From an uncultured Oscillospiraceae bacterium (GTDB lineage: Bacteria; Bacillota; Clostridia; Oscillospirales; Oscillospiraceae), in contig CAKTIH010000125.1 of NCBI GenBank assembly GCA_934565615.1, positions 1-5,957 of the forward strand: a stretch of DNA of 5,957 bases, given 5' to 3'. A program made the position numbers and the translations under genes. This document shows, piece by piece, positions 1 through 5,957 of the stretch (within the stretch, counting starts at the first letter, position 1; each line of letters begins with the position of its first letter). Below the pieces are notes generated by a model. It worked only from the letters and a program-made list of their open reading frames with translations. It was not told where the DNA came from and ran no database searches.

Positions 1-2268
1 AAGTTCTGGGGTCTCGGCGGCGACGGCACCGTCGGCGCGAACAAGAACTCCATCAAGATCATCGGCGACCACACCGATAAGTTCGTCCAGGCTTACTTCC
101 AGTACGACTCCAAGAAGACCGGCGGCGTCACCATCAGCCACCTGCGCTTCGGCGACAAGCCCATCAAGAGCCCGTACTACATCAACAAGGCCGACTTTGT
201 TGCCTGCCATGTTCCTTCCTACATCACCAAGCACTTCCCGATAGTGCGTGACGTCAAGCCCGGCGGCGTTTTCCTCGTCAACTGCCAGTGGGATTTCGCA
301 CAGCTTGAGCATCATCTTGACGCCGCTTCTAAGCGCTACATTGCGAAGAACAACATCCAGCTTTACATGATCGACGCTATCGACCTCGCCAAGAAGATCG
401 GCATGGGCAAGCGCACCAACACCATTCTCCAGTCCGCATTCTTCTCTCTGGCAAAGGTCATGCCCGAGACTGAGGCCATCCAGTACATGAAGGACGCCGC
501 CCTGCACTCCTACCTGAAGAAGGGCCAGGACGTTGTCGACATGAACTATGCCGCCATCGACGCCGGTGCCACCGCGTACCACAAGGTCGAGGTCCCCGCA
601 TACTGGGCCGAGGCCACCGATGAGGCCGCTTCCGAGTCCGTCACCGGTCTGCCCAAGACCGTCAAGATGGTCGAGAACATCCTCAACCCCATCGACAAGA
701 TGGACGGCGATTCCCTGCCTGTCTCCACCTTTGTCGACCATGTCGACGGCACCTTCCAGCTCGGCGCTGCCGCATACGAGAAGCGCGGCATAGCCGTCTC
801 CGTCCCCAAGTGGGACGCCGAGAAGTGCGTACAGTGCAACCAGTGCGCCTTCGTCTGCCCGCATGCAACCATCCGTCCCTTCGCGCTCACCGCTGACGAG
901 GCGGCTGCCGCTCCCGAGCAGACCAAGCTCGCCGACATTAAGGCCGGCAAGGGCAAGGGCGAATACAAGTTCACCATGGCTGTCTCCCCGCTCGACTGCA
1001 TGGGCTGCGGCGTCTGCATCAGCCAGTGCGCTGTCCACGCTATCGAAATGGTTCCCATGGAGAGCCAGATCGACCAGCAGGAAGTCTTCAACTACATGGT
1101 CAAGAACGTCTCCGAGAAGAAGGATATGTTCGTTGCCGACAACGTGAAGTTCAGCCAGTTCTCTCAGCCGTACCTCGAGTTCAGCGGCTCCTGCGCAGGC
1201 TGCGCCGAGACCAGCTATGCCCGCCTCGTAACTCAGCTCTTCGGCGACCATATGATCATCTCCAACGCTACCGGCTGCTCGTCCATCTGGGGCGGCCCGG
1301 CTGCGACTTCTCCCTACACCGTCAACAAGGAAGGCAAGGGCCCCGCATGGGCAAACTCCCTCTTCGAGGATAACGCTGAGCATGGCCTCGGCATCTACCT
1401 CGGCCAGAAGAAGATCCGCGACGACCTGAAGAAGAGCGTCGAAGCAGTTGCAGAGAACGCAAGCAGCGACGAACTCAAGAAGGCCGCACAGGATTACCTC
1501 GCCACCTATGACGACGGCAACAACAACCAGGAGCCCGCAAAGCGTCTCCTCTCCATCATCGAGGCAAACGGCGCATGCTGCGACGCTACCAAGGAGATCC
1601 TCGCAAAGAAGGATTACCTCAACAAGAAGTCAGTCTGGATCTTCGGCGGCGACGGTTGGGCATACGACATCGGCTTCGGCGGCGTCGACCATGTTCTCGC
1701 TTCCGGTGAGGACGTCAACGTATTCGTCTTTAACACCGAGGTCTACTCCAACACCGGCGGACAGGCTTCCAAGGCTTCCAACATCGGTCAGGTCGCTCAG
1801 TTCGCGGCTGCCGGTAAGGAGATCAAGTCCAAGTCCCTCGCCGAGATTGCTATGACCTACGGTTACGTCTACGTTGCTCAGATCGCAATGGGCGCAAACA
1901 AGGTCCAGACCCTCAAGGCTATCGCCGAGGCCGAGGCTCACAAGGGCCCGTCCCTCATCATCGCTTACTCCCCCTGCGAGATGCACAGCATCAAGGGCGG
2001 CATGGAGAACTGCCAGAAGGAGATGGAGAAGGCTGTCAAGTGCGGTTACTGGAATCTGTTCAGATTCAATCCGGACGCAGAGAAGCCCTTCACTCTCGAC
2101 AGCAAGGAGCCTGCCGGCGGTTACCAGGAGTTCCTGATGAACGAGGCGCGCTACAGCCGTCTGACCCGCGAGTTCCCCGAGAGAGCTACCAAGCTCTTCG
2201 CGGCATCCGAGGAGAACGCCAAGGAGCGTTACGAGCACCTGCTCAAGCTCAAGGCTCTCTACGAATAA
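1..2268 (+). CDS. nifJ: Pyruvate:ferredoxin (flavodoxin) oxidoreductase, C-terminal 755 residues (5' end outside window)
   Basis: Oxidises pyruvate with CoA to acetyl-CoA and CO2 and passes electrons to ferredoxin or flavodoxin; it is cytoplasmic and central to anaerobic fermentation. The reading frame is open from base 1, so the coding region begins before any internal start codon. Residues below count from base 1. The gamma (POR) domain opens with GLGGDGTVGANKNSIK near residues 5-20. The EKR domain follows, with the literal EKR at 260-262. A two-cluster ferredoxin domain has Cys 276/279/282/286 and Cys 333/336/339/343. The thiamine diphosphate domain has GDG at 550-552 and NTEVYSNTGGQ at 578-588. 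Cys 398, 401, 426 and 659 fit the ligands of the third (proximal) 4Fe-4S cluster. Family members have about 1,170-1,200 residues, so roughly 420 N-terminal residues (domains I and II) lie to the left. All three cluster sites and the cofactor motif are intact. Every lysine codon I read is AAG, which suggests high expression. The TAA stop is followed by two hairpins. Confidence 0.97.
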   Translation, partial: KFWGLGGDGTVGANKNSIKIIGDHTDKFVQAYFQYDSKKTGGVTISHLRFGDKPIKSPYYINKADFVACHVPSYITKHFPIVRDVKPGGVFLVNCQWDFAQLEHHLDAASKRYIAKNNIQLYMIDAIDLAKKIGMGKRTNTILQSAFFSLAKVMPETEAIQYMKDAALHSYLKKGQDVVDMNYAAIDAGATAYHKVEVPAYWAEATDEAASESVTGLPKTVKMVENILNPIDKMDGDSLPVSTFVDHVDGTFQLGAAAYEKRGIAVSVPKWDAEKCVQCNQCAFVCPHATIRPFALTADEAAAAPEQTKLADIKAGKGKGEYKFTMAVSPLDCMGCGVCISQCAVHAIEMVPMESQIDQQEVFNYMVKNVSEKKDMFVADNVKFSQFSQPYLEFSGSCAGCAETSYARLVTQLFGDHMIISNATGCSSIWGGPAATSPYTVNKEGKGPAWANSLFEDNAEHGLGIYLGQKKIRDDLKKSVEAVAENASSDELKKAAQDYLATYDDGNNNQEPAKRLLSIIEANGACCDATKEILAKKDYLNKKSVWIFGGDGWAYDIGFGGVDHVLASGEDVNVFVFNTEVYSNTGGQASKASNIGQVAQFAAAGKEIKSKSLAEIAMTYGYVYVAQIAMGANKVQTLKAIAEAEAHKGPSLIIAYSPCEMHSIKGGMENCQKEMEKAVKCGYWNLFRFNPDAEKPFTLDSKEPAGGYQEFLMNEARYSRLTREFPERATKLFAASEENAKERYEHLLKLKALYE

Positions 2269-2291
2269 GCCGAAAAACAGCATAAACCATT

Positions 2292-2324
2292 TCAGCGCCC
2301 CGGTTTCCCGGGGCGCTGAGTTTA
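2292..2324 (+). terminator. Probable terminator of the oxidoreductase gene (first hairpin)
   Basis: A perfect 12-bp GC-rich stem (TCAGCGCCCCGG pairing with CCGGGGCGCTGA) closes a TTTC loop at 2304-2307, starting 23 bases after the oxidoreductase stop. The following tract, GTTTATCC, is a poor T-run, so termination here may be partial. TAAAC at 2283-2287 can also pair with GTTTA at 2320-2324, which would extend the helix below a one-sided bulge. Confidence 0.75.
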
Positions 2325-2336
2325 TCCAATTGTAAT

Positions 2337-2373
2337 AAAAGCGCTTCCGGTTCATCGCACCGGAAGCGCTTTT
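2337..2373. terminator. Bidirectional rho-independent terminator between convergent genes
   Basis: A perfect 15-bp stem (2337-2351 with 2359-2373) encloses the 7-base loop TCATCGC. The arms end in AAAA on the left and TTTT on the right, so each strand's transcript has a U-run at the base of the hairpin. On the minus strand it begins 5 bases past the stop codon of the downstream CNNM-family gene, so it most likely ends the two-gene operon. On the plus strand it backs up the weaker first hairpin after the oxidoreductase gene. Confidence 0.88.
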
Positions 2374-2378
2374 GTGCT

Positions 2379-3662
2379 TTATTCTTTGTTTTCCTCCGTG
2401 TCCTCGGGGAGCTTATCACGTTGGACAAGCACCTTTTCGACACGGCGGCCGTCGGTCATGCGCAGTACGGTGACGGTAAAGTCACGGTAATGGAAGCTGT
2501 CGCCGGCATGCGGGAAGTCGCCGAACATCTCAAGCGTCCAGCCGCCGACGGTGTTGCTCTCGGGAGAGAAACTCTCCTCGTCAAGCCCCATGAGCTCGGC
2601 AAAGTCGGAGATGACCATTGAGCCGTCAAGCTCGTATTCATCCTCGCTGCGCTGCACAAGCTCGTGCTCGACGGTGTCCGTCTCATCCCAGATATCGCCG
2701 ACGATCTGCTCAAGCACATCCTCCATCGACACGACGCCGAGGGTGCCGCCGTACTCGTCGGAGACTATGGCGAGGTGCTGCTTTGCCTTGCGCAGCTGGC
2801 TGAGCACCGCGGGCAGCTTCATCGTCTTATAGACATAGCAGGGCTTCATCAACAGCTTGCGGATATCGGCGCGACCGTTATCGGCCATTGCCTTGAGGAA
2901 GTGGTTGAGATACAGCACGCCGATGATGTTATCGATGCTGCCCTCGTAGACGGGGATACGCGAGTATGTGGCCTCCTCGACGACGGACATGATATCGTCC
3001 CAGTCGTCCTCAATGTCTATCGCGCAGACGTCGACACGCGCGGTCATAACGTCGAGCGCGGATATCTCGGAGAAGTCTATCGCGGCCTGCACGAGCTCGG
3101 ACTGATCTTCGTCGAGAACATCCTCATCCTCGGCGGTCTCAATGATGGACTGAAGCTCCTCAACGGCCTCGTCGCCGCTCTCGTCCTTCTGATCGGGCAG
3201 ACCCTTTGTGATAAGCTCAATGAGCTTCACGACCACCCAGATAAGGGGCTTGAGGATTATCATCATGAAGCGCACGGGGTAGGCGTGACGCAGAGCGATG
3301 CGGTTGGCATTCTTCTTTGCAGTGATCTTCGGTATCGTCTCGCCGAAGATGATGACAAGGAACGTCAGCACGACGGTCGATACCCACGCGTAGTCCTCAG
3401 AGCTTGTAATGAGTATCACGAGCACGGACGCAAGCGAGGACGCGCCGATGTTCGCAAGGTTGTTGCCGATGAGTATGGCGCTGAGAGCATCGTCAAAATG
3501 CTCGGTTATCCTGACTGCAAGCCCGGCCTTCTTGGAGCCGTCGTCCCGCGCGTTTTCAAGACGCAGCACATTGCAGGAGGAATATGCCATCTCGGAAGCG
3601 GAGCAGAAGTTTGAAAGGCACAGGCACAGGAAGATGCCGATGGAGATAAGGACTATATTCAC
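2379..3662 (-). CDS. CNNM/CorC/HlyC-family membrane protein with CBS pair (operon gene 2, 427 aa)
   Basis: Likely a membrane protein of divalent-cation (Mg2+/Co2+) efflux or homeostasis, often annotated hemolysin C-like. The N-terminal CNNM (DUF21) domain has a first membrane segment at about 3-20 leading into SASEMA (21-26). Further hydrophobic segments lie at about 58-86 (with GNNLANIGASS), 91-112 (leading into GETIPK) and 126-151. An acidic stretch at 160-190 is followed by a CBS pair (about 207-325) with SRIPVYEGSIDNIIGVL at 234-250 and DEYGGTLGVV at 302-311. These are family positions linked to nucleotide binding. A CorC_HlyC domain covers about 340-416. The start is GTG, inside the GTGA overlap with the upstream gene's TGA. 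GGTGAG lies a few bases upstream within that gene, so translation is probably coupled. The next ATG would remove the first membrane segment. Transported ion and direction are inferred from the family. Confidence 0.93.
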   Translation of the reverse strand: MNIVLISIGIFLCLCLSNFCSASEMAYSSCNVLRLENARDDGSKKAGLAVRITEHFDDALSAILIGNNLANIGASSLASVLVILITSSEDYAWVSTVVLTFLVIIFGETIPKITAKKNANRIALRHAYPVRFMMIILKPLIWVVVKLIELITKGLPDQKDESGDEAVEELQSIIETAEDEDVLDEDQSELVQAAIDFSEISALDVMTARVDVCAIDIEDDWDDIMSVVEEATYSRIPVYEGSIDNIIGVLYLNHFLKAMADNGRADIRKLLMKPCYVYKTMKLPAVLSQLRKAKQHLAIVSDEYGGTLGVVSMEDVLEQIVGDIWDETDTVEHELVQRSEDEYELDGSMVISDFAELMGLDEESFSPESNTVGGWTLEMFGDFPHAGDSFHYRDFTVTVLRMTDGRRVEKVLVQRDKLPEDTEENKE

Positions 3663-4942
3663 TGCGCCTCACCGCCTTCCTCTTCTTCCGGAAGCAGGGT
3701 GACTGTAAGCTTCATTATACGGTTATGGTTCATATCCTTCACCGTGACAAGCACCTGATGATAGCGGAAGCTGTCGCCGGGCTTGGGGATAGTGTCAAAC
3801 TTTTCGTAGGCCCATTCGCCCATGAGCGTGTTTACAAGCTCCTCGTCGTTCTCCGGGTCCTCGTAGCCGAGCTGATCGAACACGTCGCTGACGGTCTCAT
3901 CTGCGCCGACCTCGTATACGCCATCGCTGATCTCGACCATCGGTTCCTCGATGACGTCGTCCTCGTCCCAGATCTCGCCGACAAGCTCCTCGAGGATATC
4001 CTCGACCGTCACGATGCCGAGCGTACCGCCGTAGTTATCGGTGACGACGGCGATGTTCAGCTTGCGCTTTGAGAGGATGGGGAGCAGCTCATCGATATTC
4101 GTGCTCTGATGAACGAAGAGGACTTCGTCAAGCATGGGCTTTATATCAAGGTTCTCGCCGAGACGGAGGTAGGCCTTGATATATTTGCGTATCTGGAGCA
4201 CGCCGATGATATTGTCAATGCTGCCCTCGTACACAGGCAGGCGGCTGTGGTTCGTTGACTTGATAAGGCTCAGCAGCTCCGCGTGGCTGCTGTTTATGTT
4301 TATGGCCACTAAATCGACCCGCGGGGTCAGCACGCTCTCAACGGTGACGTCGCCGAACTGGAGCGCGGAGGATATCAGGTCGCCCTGATCCTCGTCAAGG
4401 CTGCCCTCCTCGGTCATATCCTCAATGATATCGTACAGCTCATCCTCCGTGACGGATATCTGACTGTCGCCGGGGGTGAGCTTCGCGGCTGCCTGACCTA
4501 TCCAAGTCAGCAGCTTCGAGAGCGGGGCGAAAAGCTTCATGAAGAAGCAGAGCACCGGAGCACAGGAGAGAGCGAGAGTATCGCTGTACTTCTTCGCGAC
4601 GCTCTTCGGGAGCATCTCGCCGGCAAAGAACACCACAATGGTGGTAATGATCGTACTGAGCGACACGGCGCTCACGCCCCACTTCCTCGTGACCGCGAGG
4701 GTGACGATAGAGGCTGCGGCGATATGTACGATATTGGTGCAGATAAGCAGGGTGCTGATGGCCAGATCAAAATTATCCAGCACATAGAGAGTCTTTTTTG
4801 CCCGGAAGTCGCCGCGTTCGGCAGACGCCTTAATGCGGCTGCGCGATGCGGAGGCCATCGAAGTCTCCGTAACAGCAAAAAATGCGGCGCATACAAGAAG
4901 CAGCGCGGCAATTATCCAAGGCAATCGACTGCCATCATCCAT
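3659..4942 (-). CDS. CNNM/CorC/HlyC-family membrane protein with CBS pair (operon gene 1, 427 aa)
   Basis: Paralog of the gene that follows it, with the same layout: four hydrophobic segments (about 8-25, 57-85, 92-113, 122-147), GEMLPK after segment three, a CBS pair with SRLPVYEGSIDNIIGVL at 233-249 and DNYGGTLGIV at 302-311, a CorC_HlyC domain at about 342-416, and an acidic tail. Function by family is divalent-cation export or homeostasis. The ATG at 4942 gives a 427-residue protein that aligns almost position for position with the partner. The frame stays open further upstream to a TTG at 5008, but that TTG is the first triplet of the -35 box, so it cannot be on the transcript. AAGGAGA at 4956-4962 is 13-14 bases from this ATG, a long spacing. 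GTG at 4954 is too close to it. Membrane motifs depart from the family pattern: AVTETS instead of SASETA, and TNIVHI instead of NNLxNI. Confidence 0.93.
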   Translation of the reverse strand: MDDGSRLPWIIAALLLVCAAFFAVTETSMASASRSRIKASAERGDFRAKKTLYVLDNFDLAISTLLICTNIVHIAAASIVTLAVTRKWGVSAVSLSTIITTIVVFFAGEMLPKSVAKKYSDTLALSCAPVLCFFMKLFAPLSKLLTWIGQAAAKLTPGDSQISVTEDELYDIIEDMTEEGSLDEDQGDLISSALQFGDVTVESVLTPRVDLVAININSSHAELLSLIKSTNHSRLPVYEGSIDNIIGVLQIRKYIKAYLRLGENLDIKPMLDEVLFVHQSTNIDELLPILSKRKLNIAVVTDNYGGTLGIVTVEDILEELVGEIWDEDDVIEEPMVEISDGVYEVGADETVSDVFDQLGYEDPENDEELVNTLMGEWAYEKFDTIPKPGDSFRYHQVLVTVKDMNHNRIMKLTVTLLPEEEEGGEAQ

Positions 4943-4955
4943 AAGAGGATACACA

Positions 4956-4962
4956 TCTCCTT
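4956..4962 (-). promoter_or_regulatory. Ribosome binding site with long spacing, operon gene 1
   Basis: AAGGAGA on the minus strand is the only strong Shine-Dalgarno match upstream of the first CNNM gene. It is 13-14 bases before the ATG at 4942 and only 1-2 bases before the in-frame GTG at 4954. I prefer the ATG because it gives the family-typical N-terminus, but the spacing leaves the exact start somewhat open. Confidence 0.7.
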
Positions 4963-4979
4963 TTAATAAATTGATTTGT

Positions 4980-5008
4980 AGTATAGCATAGTGCGCTGTT
5001 TCCGTCAA
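4980..5008 (-). promoter_or_regulatory. Sigma-70-type promoter of the CNNM operon
   Basis: On the minus strand TTGACG (-35, 5003-5008) is separated by exactly 17 bases from TATACT (-10, 4980-4985). TGC directly before the -10 box makes it an extended -10 element. Transcription would start near 4973, leaving a leader of about 30 bases before the ATG at 4942. That is too short for a Mg2+-sensing riboswitch such as an M-box. Confidence 0.85.
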
Positions 5009-5009
5009 T

Positions 5010-5027
5010 ATTCGTAATGTTGCGAAT
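5010..5027. repeat. 18-bp imperfect palindrome, operator-like, between divergent promoters
   Basis: Arms ATTCGTAA and TTGCGAAT flank a central TG and match in 7 of 8 positions. The site abuts the -35 box of the CNNM operon promoter, with its centre about 45 bases upstream of the predicted start of that operon and about 70 bases upstream of the predicted start of the methyltransferase. Size and symmetry suit a dimeric regulator, but no regulator gene is visible nearby and the function is inferred. Confidence 0.45.
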
Positions 5028-5072
5028 GTGTGAAAATGTGCGGCGTTTTGTCTGTTCTTTTTCCATTGAATA

Positions 5073-5087
5073 TGCTACAATATAGCA
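5073..5087 (+). promoter_or_regulatory. Extended -10 promoter of the methyltransferase gene, overlapping an inverted repeat
   Basis: TGC followed by TACAAT (5076-5081) forms an extended -10 element on the plus strand. No good -35 lies at the usual distance; TGTTCT at 5053-5058 is a poor match. Transcription would start near 5088, giving a leader of about 26 bases. The same bases form an inverted repeat, TGCTA-CAATA-TAGCA, so a bound protein could block the -10 box. AATTATTTTATT follows. Confidence 0.55.
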
Positions 5088-5101
5088 AATTATTTTATTC
5101 G

Positions 5102-5107
5102 GGCGGA
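5102..5107 (+). promoter_or_regulatory. Ribosome binding site of the methyltransferase gene
   Basis: GGCGGA lies 6 bases before the ATG at 5114. It is an imperfect Shine-Dalgarno match but correctly spaced, and there is no competing in-frame start nearby. Confidence 0.6.
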
Positions 5108-5113
5108 ACTGAA

Positions 5114-5957
5114 ATGAAGATCGAAAGAGAATACCCTTCCTTTATAATCACCAAGAAAGGCTGCGCATGGGTCAATACGGGTCACCCGTGGATATACGCG
5201 CAGGAGATAATCTCCAAAAGTGCCGAGCCTGAAAACGGCGCGCTGGTCGACGCGCTCAGCGAAAACGGGCGCTATCTCGGCACGGGGCTGTATAGCCGCG
5301 AGAGCAAGATCGGCCTGCGCCTTATCTCCCGCAACGCGAACGACCGCTTTGACGCGGAGTTCTGGAAGCGGCGCATCAGATACGCCTGGGACTACCGCCG
5401 CACCGTCATGGGGGAGGACGTGTCCTGCTGCCGCGTCATCTTCGGCGAGGCCGACGGCTTCCCCGGTCTGACCGTGGACAGGTTCTCGAACATCCTTGTC
5501 ACGCAGACGCTCTCCGTCGGGATGGAGCGGCTCAAGGACGTGATCTTCCCGATGCTCGCCGAAGTGCTGCGCGAGAGCGGGGAGAGGATCGACGGCATAT
5601 ATGAGCGCAACGACGTCGCCATCCGCGCGCTTGAGGGGCTGGAACAAGGCAAGGGCTGGTATGAGCTGCCGGGCGAGGAGCACCCGCAGAGTACCGTGAC
5701 CGAGATATGCGAGAACGGGATATACTACGCCGTGGATTTTGAGAACGGGCAGAAAACCGGCTTCTTCCTCGACCAGAAGTATAACCGCCTTGCCGTGGCA
5801 CGCCTTGCCAAGGGGCGGCGCGTGCTCGACTGCTTTACTCACACCGGCTCCTTCGCGCTCAACGCCGCGCTCGGCGGCGCGGAGCACGTGACGGCGGTGG
5901 ACGTGTCCGAGAGCGCTGTTGAGATGGCGCGGGAGAATGCGCGCAGGAACGGCCTTG
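5114..5957 (+). CDS. PUA-domain class I SAM-dependent rRNA methyltransferase, RlmI type (first 281 codons; 3' end outside window)
   Basis: Likely a cytoplasmic 23S rRNA cytosine-C5 methyltransferase of the RlmI family, using S-adenosylmethionine. An N-terminal PUA RNA-binding domain covers about residues 5-80, with GHPWIYAQEI followed by GRYLGTGLYSRESKIGLR. The family signature FGEADGFPGLTVDR starts at residue 110. The linker motif GQKTGFFLDQK lies at 212-222, and the methyltransferase fold begins with VLDCFTHTGSF at 237-247 (SAM motif I) and VDVS at 262-265 (motif II, acidic residue Asp263). Family members have about 390-400 residues, so roughly the last 110-120, including the catalytic region, lie to the right. 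The ATG has a spaced ribosome binding site and the frame stays open to the window edge. The gene is divergent from the CNNM operon. Which rRNA base is modified is inferred from E. coli RlmI; other family members could differ in target. Confidence 0.93.
   Translation, partial: MKIEREYPSFIITKKGCAWVNTGHPWIYAQEIISKSAEPENGALVDALSENGRYLGTGLYSRESKIGLRLISRNANDRFDAEFWKRRIRYAWDYRRTVMGEDVSCCRVIFGEADGFPGLTVDRFSNILVTQTLSVGMERLKDVIFPMLAEVLRESGERIDGIYERNDVAIRALEGLEQGKGWYELPGEEHPQSTVTEICENGIYYAVDFENGQKTGFFLDQKYNRLAVARLAKGRRVLDCFTHTGSFALNAALGGAEHVTAVDVSESAVEMARENARRNGL

Noticed and set aside
546..1091. Minus-strand open frame of 181 codons
   Set aside because: It is antisense to the EKR and ferredoxin domains of the oxidoreductase and has no recognisable domain; it is a shadow of strong codon bias.
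1630..2355. Long minus-strand open frame opposite the end of the oxidoreductase gene
   Set aside because: It lies over the conserved thiamine diphosphate domain and runs through both hairpins. Its composition is what antisense reading of a GC-rich gene gives, and it has no recognisable domain.
2664..3614. Plus-strand open frame of 316 codons opposite the second CNNM gene
   Set aside because: It is entirely antisense to a gene with clear CNNM, CBS and CorC_HlyC domains, and its Asp/His/Leu-rich sequence resembles reverse reading rather than a protein family.
5066..5096. Alternative methyltransferase promoter using TTGAAT (5066-5071) as -35
   Set aside because: Nothing at 16-18 bases downstream resembles a good -10 box, and the transcript would start almost at the ribosome binding site. 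The extended -10 at 5076-5081 fits better.
4943..5113. Possible riboswitch (Mg2+-responsive) ahead of the CNNM operon
   Set aside because: The predicted leader is only about 30 bases, and I see no paired helices of the kind needed for an M-box.
5090..5887. Minus-strand open frame of 265 codons opposite the methyltransferase
   Set aside because: The plus strand carries the full ordered set of RlmI-family motifs over the same bases. The minus frame has no domain and would cross the methyltransferase promoter region.

Overview
The window looks like chromosomal DNA of a strictly anaerobic, GC-rich member of the Clostridia. A single-chain pyruvate:ferredoxin oxidoreductase, tandem CNNM/HlyC-type membrane proteins, an RlmI-type methyltransferase and clear AAGGAG-type ribosome binding sites all fit a fermentative gut Firmicute, perhaps Oscillospirales. 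That placement is inferred from gene content and base composition, not from a marker gene. I see no mobile element, tRNA, rRNA or CRISPR array.

Layout from left to right. Positions 1-2268 (+) hold the C-terminal two thirds of a pyruvate:ferredoxin (flavodoxin) oxidoreductase, entered mid-gene. Positions 2269-2378 are a short convergent intergenic region with two strong, separate hairpins; the second is symmetrical enough to end transcription from both sides. Positions 2379-4942 (-) are a two-gene operon of paralogous CNNM/CorC/HlyC-family proteins. Both are 427 residues long and they overlap by four bases (GTGA). Positions 4943-5113 are a 171-base divergent control region with a promoter for each side and operator-like inverted repeats. 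Positions 5114-5957 (+) hold the first 281 codons of a PUA-domain class I rRNA methyltransferase of the RlmI type, which runs off the right edge.

The genes do not form one pathway. The oxidoreductase is central fermentative metabolism (pyruvate to acetyl-CoA plus reduced ferredoxin), the CNNM pair is probably divalent-cation (Mg2+) transport or homeostasis, and the methyltransferase probably modifies 23S rRNA. Only the CNNM pair forms an operon. It shares its upstream control region with the methyltransferase and its terminator region with the oxidoreductase.

This is mostly ordinary core-genome sequence, and I found no convincing new system. The points most worth a second look are the co-translated, diverged CNNM paralogs, whose membrane-domain motifs differ at positions expected to matter for ion handling, and the inverted repeats between the two divergent promoters.
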